Below are positions 10,444 through 17,159 of a stretch of 18,838 nucleotides of DNA, one piece after another. The notes under the pieces were generated by a model. The model was not told where the DNA came from. It saw nothing but the letters and a program-made list of their open reading frames with translations, and did not search any database. Numbering within the stretch: position 1 is the first letter of the stretch; the number at the start of each line of letters is the position of its first letter. Source of the stretch: Trichomonas tenax. Lineage: Eukaryota > Parabasalia > Trichomonadida > Trichomonadidae. The translations under genes were made by a program, and so were the position numbers. The DNA lies in assembly GCA_023091735.1 (NCBI GenBank), contig JALKBU010000995.1, positions 1 to 18,838 on the forward strand, given 5' to 3'.

Positions 10444-10662
10444 CCTAATAAATTCTTACAATTTGTTATTAAACTATATTGTTTAATTTAATAATTAATA
10501 ATTAAAATTCTTATAGTAGGAATTTATTAATGGTTTCCTATAAATTTGTTAGTGTGAACAATTGTTCGCAGCCTAATAAAATTATAAAAATTTCATTAGT
10601 CCAAATAAAAAATATTTTTTTATATGTTATGAAAAAATTTATGTATTTTTTTTCCTAATAAA
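10444..10662 (+). promoter_or_regulatory. Three copies of CCTAATAAA in the Maverick 5' region
   Basis: CCTAATAAA occurs at 10444-10452, 10572-10580 and 10654-10662. The last copy ends 4 bp before the first ATG (10667). Looser forms (CCTAATATA, CCTATAAA) lie near 10399 and 10536. They may be promoter elements of the mobile element or remains of a tandem repeat. AT-rich composition alone explains part of the recurrence. Confidence 0.3.
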
Positions 10663-10666
10663 TAAT

Positions 10667-10873
10667 ATGACAACAACTGTTGAGAAAATTATGGAGGTTA
10701 TTCATAATAAACATTTTGTATGTAATATTTTATATGATTATTGTTCGATATTTGAACTTTATAATGTTGTATATAATGATTATCATAATACAAGAGGAAT
10801 ATTACTTTCTAAAATTAAAATGGAATTACAAAGAGTTCCTATCGCATCATCTATGGCAACTGCTCAACCATGA
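10667..10873 (+). pseudogene. N-terminal fragment of a Maverick structural-type gene (68 codons)
   Basis: The frame starts at an ATG soon after a CCTAATAAA word and ends in TGA at 10871-10873. The next frame's ATG (10870) overlaps that stop as ATGA and lies one base back. I read the two as one gene broken by loss of a single base near 10866-10870, because the downstream frame starts abruptly in a conserved-looking block (GWRARLHDINNDGIKD). The alternative is two genes with an ATGA overlap, which would suit a compact viral layout. No domain is recognised in these 68 residues. Confidence 0.45.
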
Positions 10874-11819
10874 GCTGCAAAAAGGGTTGGAGAGCCAGAT
10901 TACATGATATAAATAATGATGGTATTAAAGATGTTATTGTTTATGATAAAAATGGTAAACCAAATATTATGAATGGATATAAGTTAAAACCTTCTGAATA
11001 TGGTGTTTATAGCGAATATTATTCGAAGAATCAAACTGTAGCAGATCGTAAGAAACAATCTCTAAGAGCATATAAGGAATATCGTTATTCACAAAAACTA
11101 AAGATCCAAACAATCCAAATCCATGGACAAATTCAATATATACACCTAATGAAGTTGTTAATAGAATTGAAAAGGCTGGTTACTCAGTTAACTTTAAACC
11201 AAAGTCTAAATATAGCGTGTTCAGCGTATTTTGTAAACTTATTGCACCTAATGTTAAGGCTTATTGGTCATATGTTGATCCAAATGATAGATTAGGTATT
11301 AAATACTTATTCGGTGATAATGCTGGAGAAAATTCTCAAAAGCTTTATAATAAGCTTGTTTCTCCAATGTCGGTTTACAGGGCTTTGTATACATTAACGA
11401 TAGAAAGGGTCTTATTCTTTACAGTTATCAGAACAGCAAGTTTCAACGGAACATATAACGATTTCAAGGATAAAATTAAAGAGAATCCTGATTTGATATG
11501 GGATTTCATGTTTGGAAATATTTTAACTGATGATAAAGAGAATCTCAAAGACTACAGATTTAATATTGGTGTTTTAAAATCATGGTTAGCTAGTGATCCT
11601 AAAAATGCGTTTCAAGATTATAATGAAAATATGACTTATTGGCTAATTGGTAAAGAAGATGTTGAAGACAAAGAATTCTTAGAAACAATGGAAAATGATG
11701 CTTCGGCTAGAGATTTTTTGGATGCTTTAAGTGACAAGAATCATGTAAATCATATATATGCTATTGATTTTAGTGAAAAAATTAAAAAGAGAGCCAGGAA
11801 GTTTACTTTAAAGTTATAA
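10870..11819 (+). pseudogene. Frameshifted Maverick gene with a DxNxDGxxD motif
   Basis: The first frame (from 10870) reads sensibly to about 11096, and the second (from about 11095 to the TAA at 11817-11819) continues it. They are joined by a one-base deletion in the A-run at 11093-11098. Downstream of that point the first frame loses coding character, while the second is good back to KDPNNPNPW. Near the start DINNDGIKD fits an EF-hand/dockerin-type calcium loop (DxNxDGxxD), followed by VIVYDKNGKP and NGYKLKPSEYG. I associate such a block with Maverick hypothetical proteins, possibly virion-associated, but this is recollection and not shown here. The C-terminal 200 residues are charged and helical with no known motif. 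With the upstream piece the gene would encode about 385 aa. Confidence 0.55.
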
Positions 11820-12046
11820 TGAAACGACTTTTCACTAAAGAACAATATGATAAGTTTAGTGTAGTTTTTGATACTAGAGAGAATGACAAGATTCTAAATC
11901 CATTTGAAAACGTTGCTTTCAATGAAGAAGGTAAGCCTATTAGAAGAAAATACACAACAGTCACATCACCAACAAAACCAGGAAAGGCACCAACCAATAA
12001 TTCTAATGAACCAAATCCAGACGATTTGGAAAGTTTGCTTAACTGA
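11819..12046 (+). CDS. Small Maverick ORF (75 aa), TAATG-overlapped
   Basis: I do not recognise the product. The ATG shares a base with the previous stop (TAATG, 11817-11821), a tight coupling typical of viral gene blocks and unusual for a eukaryotic nuclear gene. The protein is charged, with a proline-, threonine- and asparagine-rich C-terminal half (about 45-70) that is probably disordered. It is intact, unlike its neighbours, though short ORFs survive decay by chance. Confidence 0.5.
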   Translation: MKRLFTKEQYDKFSVVFDTRENDKILNPFENVAFNEEGKPIRRKYTTVTSPTKPGKAPTNNSNEPNPDDLESLLN

Positions 12047-12058
12047 TTACAAAAATAA

Positions 12059-12855
12059 TTAAAAATCATAATTATAATTATTATTTTTATTAAAATATTA
12101 GCAAAAATAATTAATGAAATTAATACAGTGAAAGAATCTTCGGTGACTAAAACACAAATCGTTAATGAAATTATTAACAACGGCGAAATTGTTGAAGAAA
12201 TTAAAGAACATGTTGCTGATAAAGTTAGAGAAATGGTGCTGATGGTACATTACCAAATATATTATCAGATAATTTTACAACTAAAAGTTATGTAGATGAT
12301 GAAATAAGTAATGTTAGAAATAATAATGAAACAATGAAATTAAGATTTTTCAATAGTATTAATTTTAAATAAGATGTTTTATTATTGGATGTAAAAGTTG
12401 GACAAAACGATAATATGGAATGGAATGATGGTTATACTATTAGTGAAATAATATTATGGTCTACTTATAAAGGCTAAGATACACAATTTTCTAATTGTAA
12501 TACCGAATATTGGTATTTTCTAGGAGAAACAATTCATCATAATAGTATTAATTATACCAGAAAATTATTTATTGGGCAACCTGAAGAACAAGTTAATGAA
12601 AATATTGATTTAAGATATGAGTTTCAATTAACTACAGCTGATAATAAATTATTTATTCATACAGTATATAATACTTTTCCATCAAATACTATGCTAGATT
12701 TTTATGTATATGCTATTGGAAATTCTGATATAAAAATTATTAATAAAAATATTATTATATTTAATGATACAATGTTAACAATTAACCTAGAAATTCAAAA
12801 TAAAAAATTACGTGAAATTAAAAAATTTACCATTAATAATGGAACTACATCATAA
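12059..12855 (+). pseudogene. Broken fibre/spike-like gene of the Maverick
   Basis: An open stretch in one frame (12059 to about 12232) reads as isoleucine- and valine-rich heptads, probably a coiled coil (INEINTVKESSVTKTQIVNE). A one-base deletion in the A-run at 12231-12233 moves the frame. It continues through FTTKSYVDDEISN (about 12272-12312), closely resembling the TTKxYVDxEI repeats of phage tail-fibre proteins. A beta-rich C-terminal domain of about 150 residues follows, ending in TAA at 12853-12855. In-frame TAA codons interrupt it at 12370-12372 and 12475-12477. No convincing ATG remains. A trimeric shaft with a C-terminal knob is my inference from heptads followed by a beta-rich head. 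It could instead be another coiled-coil virion protein. Confidence 0.5.
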
Positions 12856-12857
12856 AA

Positions 12858-13151
12858 TTATGTTGGGTCGATTGTTATTCCAATTTTCTCCGCTATTATT
12901 TTTATCGCATCATAATGGTTAAGTAATATCGTATTGATTGCTGATATTTTTTCATTAATAGTTTTATCTTTTATGTTATTCATTATATAATCATGTCTAC
13001 TATTTACTTCATTTTTGTATTTTGGATATAATTTTTCCATATCATCACCTGTAATATTTTTATTGTATTTTTGGAGCTCTGCTTTTAAATCATAATATGA
13101 TAAATATGGATTGGTACGCGCTAAATCATTCATGATAATATTTAAATCCAT
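12858..13151 (-). CDS. Small Maverick ORF (97 aa) next to the polymerase
   Basis: The product is unrecognised. It is helical and charged (lysine, asparagine, isoleucine) with no cysteines, membrane segments or catalytic motif. It lies 24 bp downstream of the polymerase stop on the same strand and converges on the fibre-like gene, with only 2 bp between the two stop codons. The frame is intact from ATG to TAA. Confidence 0.5.
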   Translation of the reverse strand: MDLNIIMNDLARTNPYLSYYDLKAELQKYNKNITGDDMEKLYPKYKNEVNSRHDYIMNNIKDKTINEKISAINTILLNHYDAIKIIAEKIGITIDPT

Positions 13152-13175
13152 TTATTCAAAAATAAAAGAATTTAA

Positions 13176-14237
13176 TTAAATACTTACATATTTTCCATCC
13201 ATGATAAAAGGAATACAACAACCGTTTTCATGAACTACTACTTTAGTATGCGAACCTGTTAATGCTGTTTTATTTATTGATAACCTTGCCATTCGACCAT
13301 TCTTTAATTGTAAACATATATTTTCACCATCATAAGTGACTCCATTTTTGACAACATTTAGGTATTTATCAGATGTTAATTGTTTGTTTTGTTTCATCGA
13401 TACACCCTTCATTTTTAGGGCTAAGCGTTTAAATGAATCTGTACCAATTTCTCCGTTAAATGATGTATAGCATTTAGGACATAATGCAATCATATTATCA
13501 CCCTGTTTTTCGATAGCTAGACCTAATAATTTCTTTTCGCGTGCTTTTCCCTCAGCTTTATTATTTAATTTTGGCTTGAATTTATCATTAAAATAGAAGA
13601 AGTCAAAAGGTGCAAATTGGTAAATATATTTATCATAAAATGTTTTATTTGTGATGATTGCCTGAAATGCTTGAGTGTTAGGAAGTGATGGATCACAAGC
13701 AATTGCCCAATATGATGAATCAGTGTCACCCTCAATAAAATGGAAACTGTTCGTATCCATGCATTTATACATGAAATCATAAATAAAAACTAAATACCAG
13801 TATTTAGCATTATCAAGAGTGAAGAATGCCTCTTGTAAACATGTATCACAACGGTAAAATCTATCTTTCATCATAACCTGATATGTATCCTCACCAATTT
13901 CACAGATGTTTTTGAATTTGTTAGACATGCATGCAATACGTGCTTTTTGTTCATTCATGATTTAAGTTTTTGCATAATTTTGGGTGTTCCTTGCATCATA
14001 ACCATATGATCCATTTAATAAAATTTTACAAAATAAACCTTTTCCTTTATTACCTTCTAACTCTGTCTTTTGTCTTTCATTCATGAACTCATTTGCAAAT
14101 GTATTAAAACATGTATTTTTCGTAAATGTTAAAATTGATTGTATATCATCAATGATAAAATGAAATCTATCAATGAGGTACCATAAATAATATGATGAGA
14201 AGGGCATAAGTGGCTTTACAAATTTTGGCAAAAACAT
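13176..14237 (-). pseudogene. Truncated Maverick family B DNA polymerase (C-terminal part)
   Basis: Polintons replicate with a protein-primed-type family B DNA polymerase. Two pieces in one frame are separated by TAA at 13962-13964. The upstream piece carries motif B, KILLNGSYG (KxxxNxxYG; K71, N75, Y78, G79 of that piece). The downstream piece carries motif C, GDTDS (D78, D80), followed by a KPKLNNKAEGKAREKK segment and a CPKCY-containing C-terminal region. The 3'-5' exonuclease motifs and motif A, which should lie upstream, are absent. The frame stops 6 codons before the first ATG, so the N-terminal half is deleted. The first residues (FLPKFVKPLMP) coincide with sequence repeated in the element terminus, placing the deletion breakpoint near 14201. 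It cannot be active. Confidence 0.85.
14202..14232 (-). repeat. Internal copy of a 31-bp repeat at the polymerase breakpoint
   Basis: These 31 bases are identical to 14344-14374 and lie 142 bp inside them. Here they abut polymerase coding sequence on the inner side and unrelated AT-rich sequence on the outer side. The identity is exact from GGGCATAAG to GGCAAA. Confidence 0.85.
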
Positions 14238-14343
14238 ATATGTCTTGTATACTTATTTAGCATTCCAGATTTTAAACTTGTGGTGTTATGAAATTATTCA
14301 ATATTGATTATCAGAAATGTTGACTTAAATTCTTCAAAAATGG

Positions 14344-14395
14344 GGGCATAAGTGGCTTTACAAATTTTGGCAAATAACCCCCTATATATACTACT
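14344..14395 (-). repeat. Right terminal inverted repeat of the left Maverick
   Basis: Read on the minus strand it begins AGTAGTATA, then GGGGGTTATTTGCC, then the second copy of the 31-bp repeat. The start of the right-hand element at 17789 matches it as AGTAGTATA, then GGGGTTATTTGCCA, in the opposite orientation. The match across two elements in opposite orientation supports a terminus rather than chance. Confidence 0.65.
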
Positions 14396-14524
14396 AAAAA
14401 TATAATTTCAATCTATTAAAGCCTTCATCACCAATGCATCAAAATGAATATGGAATTCATTGTTATAACATTGAAAATCATTGTTAATTGATTAATTATT
14501 GAGAGATTAATGATTTTGATTTTT

Positions 14525-14570
14525 GACATGTAAATATCATTTGACATGTAATTGGCAAATTGTCAGGTAA
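14525..14570 (+). promoter_or_regulatory. Repeated GACATGTAA words upstream of the Dsc3-like gene
   Basis: GACATGTAA occurs at 14525-14533 and 14543-14551, with a weaker GTCAGGTAA at 14562-14570. The start codon itself lies in GACATGTCA (14581-14589). The two good copies are 18 bp apart, and the last full copy ends 32 bp before the ATG, near where trichomonad core promoters lie because their 5' UTRs are short. Function is inferred. Confidence 0.4.
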
Positions 14571-14583
14571 AATACGATTTGAC

Positions 14584-15303
14584 ATGTCAAATTTATCTGG
14601 TAAATATTTGATGGCGGAGTTATTGGATGAAAGCGGAACTCCACCATCAATTAAGTATAATATTCAGTTTTCTGATGGAAAAGTGATACAAATGTACTCT
14701 TATTCATCGGATAATGTCGAATCAGTTATCAAAGAAATTCAGAAAAATCCAGAACGCATTCCAAAAGAGAATCAAGAACTAATTTTGTTATATTCAGGAC
14801 GAGTTCTAAAGCCTACTGATAAAATTAGCGATTTAAATCTTTCTGATTCATCAACTATAATTTGTTCATGCAAATTAAAGAAAGTAGACAATCCAAACTT
14901 CAAAGAATTGCAAGGTTTTGACAGATTAGCACGTATGGGATACAGTGCCGCTGATATATACACATTTCGAAATCAATTTCATCAAGTTATCGGTGATAAC
15001 TTGACTGATGAAGAGCGATTGGCAATAGAAGATGAGTGGCTCCCAGCTCTGATTGTTGCAAATGGAATGCATCTTGATCAAGAAGTTGATTTGGAAGAAA
15101 GAGAACCCGATGTTCTTGAGAGGGTAGCTTTGCGCCCACATAATTTTTATATCGTCCACATAACAATGTTTTCAATAGGACTCATTCTTGGAAAATATTC
15201 TTTCGTTATTTTAATCTTAGCTGATAGAAATAATGCATCTTTCTATTTATCGATGATCATTGGCGCTCTTGTTCGTATAGGATTAGTTATGATAATCAAA
15301 TGA
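14584..15303 (+). CDS. Ubiquitin-like, DUF2407/Dsc3-like membrane protein, 239 aa
   Basis: The protein fits subunit 3 of the Dsc membrane ubiquitin-ligase complex. That complex works in the Golgi, endosomes and ER, where it ubiquitinates membrane proteins. A ubiquitin-like domain covers about 24-98, with LILLYSGRVL, TDKISDLNL and TIICS in the expected order. Next comes a DUF2407 C-terminal-type block: GFDRLARMGYSAADI (111-125), FRNQFH (128-133) and EDEW (149-152). Two or three hydrophobic segments lie at about 187-213 and 219-237. I use the ATG at 14584, since the frame extends 8 codons upstream only through a TTG, not an ATG. No RING domain is present, as expected for this subunit. A TMUB/HERP-like Ubl membrane protein is the alternative. 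The frame is intact and intronless. Confidence 0.7.
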   Translation: MSNLSGKYLMAELLDESGTPPSIKYNIQFSDGKVIQMYSYSSDNVESVIKEIQKNPERIPKENQELILLYSGRVLKPTDKISDLNLSDSSTIICSCKLKKVDNPNFKELQGFDRLARMGYSAADIYTFRNQFHQVIGDNLTDEERLAIEDEWLPALIVANGMHLDQEVDLEEREPDVLERVALRPHNFYIVHITMFSIGLILGKYSFVILILADRNNASFYLSMIIGALVRIGLVMIIK

Positions 15304-15505
15304 TTTTCTATATTATCTTCTATATTATATCTTCTATATATTATTATATCAATTTTCATTACTCTGTGGTCCTAAAATGCTCAGCATCGACTATAGATTG
15401 CAAATATATGATAAAAATCATAGATTAAGCGAGGAATTTTCGAGATTTAATTTTCCATGTTTACCTCTTCAAAATAACAAAATGATAGCATCAATAGTAT
15501 TGACA

Positions 15506-15533
15506 TTTTGTGATAATCCTGAATATCACAAAA
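15506..15533. repeat. Perfect 10-bp inverted repeat, 8-base loop
   Basis: TTTTGTGATA pairs exactly with TATCACAAAA around the loop ATCCTGAA. It lies about 200 bp after the Dsc3-like stop and could be a transcript hairpin or protein-binding site. No terminator function is claimed. Confidence 0.4.
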
Positions 15534-15671
15534 ACAGCTCGATTTAGCGAATTTTTTTCGGACTTGCGATAAAATTTGTAAATATTTCAAAAATTCTAAA
15601 TAATAATCGTCAACATTTCAAAATAAAAACATTTCTGAGATCAATTCAATTCTTTTCTTCTCAAAACGTTT

Positions 15672-15965
15672 TTAGATTAATGTTTTCCAAAAACTGCGTC
15701 TCGCCTTATCTTTGGCCTCTCTTTTATGAGCAGCCTCGCTTTCACATCTCCTGCCTAGCATAACTATCGGATTATATTTACTTTTACATGTTTTTTCCCT
15801 CACAAATTGCTATTTGCAAAATTCAAAATTAGCTGTTTTCCTACTAAATCTAGCCGGATCCTGCTGCACACGAGATTCTATACCATAGAATACGATTGTA
15901 AGCCTTATTACTTGCTTACAGAAGATATCATGATCATTATTAAACGAATCTCCGAGCTTAAAATC
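15672..15965 (-). pseudogene. Possible decayed gene: open minus-strand frame with one TAG
   Basis: One minus-strand frame runs 51 codons to a TAG (15810-15812) and then 45 more to a TAA (15672-15674). The second part is clearly basic and polar (GRRCESEAAHKREAKDKARR) and contains an ATG (15759-15761) that would give a 29-residue peptide. An AACATGTAA word lies on the same strand at 15784-15792, just upstream of that ATG. It may be a pseudogene with one nonsense mutation, a micro-ORF, or chance. No family is recognised, and similar chance frames occur elsewhere in the window. Confidence 0.2.
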
Positions 15966-16463
15966 TTATTTTCTTTTATTCTACTCAAAGGGCTTCTTGG
16001 AATTTCGATTCTGCAAAGAAAAATTATGTTTTTTCTACTTGATAAAATTTTATCACGTAAATCAATTATAGGTGTCATATTTTATTTCACATGTCTTCAA
16101 TCATAAAAAGCTTGTTATTTTATATGTATTCCAAGGGATTACCCTCAGAAATCTGTTTTCCAATACAATGGCTTCGATGGTATATAATGATTTTGGAATA
16201 TAAGCCAAATAGTTAACGAAATCATCGAAAATGATCACAATTAGTTTCCATTTTATGATGATTTTAGACATTACCCATATGGATCATATTCCATATGGAA
16301 ACAATATCTTAATTAACTTTTAGTTATGGATATCGAAAAATTTAGCTCAAAAAAGTCTTGCTAATCTGTTGTTATGTAAAAACTATAACTTTTTCGGCAT
16401 GTATTTAATGTATTTGGTTTCCAAAAGTCGAATTTTATAACCATAGAATTGGTAAAATGTAAT

Positions 16464-16543
16464 GCCACGTAAATTCTGAAATCCGACAAGTAAGCAGTTA
16501 TTTCAATAGAAAATGCCATGTAATATGTATAAATGCCATGTAA
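16464..16543 (+). promoter_or_regulatory. Three GCCA(C/T)GTAA words upstream of the ORMDL gene
   Basis: GCCACGTAA lies at 16464-16472 and GCCATGTAA at 16515-16523 and 16535-16543. The last two are 20 bp apart in the matching context AAATGCCATGTAA. They resemble the GACATGTAA words before the Dsc3-like and BEACH genes. At 160-240 bp from the ATG they are rather far for a trichomonad core promoter, so they would be distal sites if they act at all. Confidence 0.35.
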
Positions 16544-16703
16544 AGATATTTGAAAATTGTCTTTGGAGATTTTGATGTTTGGGTTGTGTTTTCGTTATGT
16601 ATACAGTTAAGATGTTTGAAATCCGCGAACAATCGAATAGCAATGAGGGACCATCTAAAAAATTTTTGATCGGGATGAAAAAAATCAAAAAATAAGAAAA
16701 AAG

Positions 16704-17159
16704 ATGAAAAAGTCGTCATCTATTCCAGCTATTATGAATAAAAACGTTTCGTTCATCGATAACCCAGTGTGCTGGCTCTTCTATGCAATGCTTTTCTCTT
16801 TCATCCGCATTATTATCGCCGGTATTGGTGTTACCACATCATTCGCCTGGACACTCGTCAACTGGATTCACGGTGTTACAACAATTTTCCTTTTCCACTG
16901 GATTAAGGGTTCCCCGATAATCGAAGATCACTGCACATATTCGCATCTCACTTTCTGGGAGCAGATTGATGACCAAATCCAGTTCACACGTGCTAGAAAG
17001 TTCCTCACCATCTTCCCAGTCCTCCTCTTCTTCCTCGCTGTCGATGCTGGCTCTTGGGAATTAGCTTACTTCGCAATGAACTTACCAATCCTCGTCATCA
17101 GCATCTTGCCAAAGCTCCCATTCATGCATGGTGTTAGAATCTTCGGAATCAACAAATAA
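16704..17159 (+). CDS. ORMDL (Orm1/Orm2) family ER membrane protein, 151 aa
   Basis: ORMDL proteins sit in the ER membrane and inhibit serine palmitoyltransferase, the first enzyme of sphingolipid synthesis. Family hallmarks are in order: NP near the N-terminus (20-21), WTLVNWIHG (49-57), HWIKGSP (65-71), TFWEQIDDQIQFTRARKFL (83-101), and LPKLPFMHGVRIFGINK at the C-terminus (135-151). The length matches the usual 150-155 residues. Four hydrophobic segments lie at about 24-42, 45-66, 99-112 and 121-136. The N-terminal tail MKKSSSIP has serines where yeast Orm proteins are phosphorylated, but no specific site is claimed. The start at 16704 is the first in-frame ATG, with M11 as an alternative. 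The TAA stop is followed by A, giving TAAA, the trichomonad-type poly(A) signal built into the stop. Confidence 0.95.
   Translation: MKKSSSIPAIMNKNVSFIDNPVCWLFYAMLFSFIRIIIAGIGVTTSFAWTLVNWIHGVTTIFLFHWIKGSPIIEDHCTYSHLTFWEQIDDQIQFTRARKFLTIFPVLLFFLAVDAGSWELAYFAMNLPILVISILPKLPFMHGVRIFGINK

Larger units (their letters stand above)
10306..14395. mobile_element. Internally deleted, decayed Maverick/Polinton element (about 4.1 kb)
   Basis: Both ends carry AGTAGTATA in inverted orientation (10306-10314, and TATACTACT at 14387-14395). Polinton termini typically begin with AG. Inside the ends both sides share CCAAAATTT followed by a CCAC..ATG block (about 10335-10360 on the plus strand, 14345-14370 on the minus strand), so the inverted repeats look homologous but diverged. 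AAAAA flanks both sides, which could be a 5-bp target duplication, though this is weak in AT-rich DNA. The cargo fits: a family B DNA polymerase with motifs B and C, plus virion-like genes. No retroviral-type integrase, packaging ATPase, cysteine protease or recognisable major capsid gene is present. The copy is far shorter than the 15-20 kb or more usual for the family, so most of the middle is lost. All larger genes are broken, so it is not autonomous. Confidence 0.75.
15304..16463. other. Long intergenic region, probably with decayed coding sequence
   Basis: No intact gene is seen over about 1.2 kb. Notable contents are a perfect 10-bp inverted repeat at 15506-15533, an interrupted minus-strand frame at 15672-15965 (both listed separately), and two CCATATGG palindromes near 16278 and 16295. 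Bases about 15690-15770 are more GC-rich than their surroundings. No tRNA or rRNA is recognised. A plus-strand frame at 15807-16106 has no ATG at its start and overlaps the minus-strand frame. Confidence 0.45.

Noticed and set aside
11803..12180. 125-codon minus-strand frame
   Set aside because: It is antisense to the 75-aa ORF and to the AT-rich start of the fibre-like gene. Its isoleucine run is just the complement of a TTA/ATT-rich stretch.
12370..13964. Reassigned genetic code (TAA as Gln)
   Set aside because: The 2,444-codon BEACH gene and other host genes have no internal TAA and end in TAA. Frameshifts in the same element point to decay instead.
15690..15770. GC-richer patch as a possible structural RNA gene
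   Set aside because: No tRNA cloverleaf, snRNA or other recognisable RNA signature could be read. A decayed coding frame explains the composition as well.
15807..16106. Plus-strand 99-codon frame
   Set aside because: It starts at a TTG, its first ATG is about 40 codons in, composition is that of AT-rich noncoding DNA, and it overlaps a better minus-strand frame.
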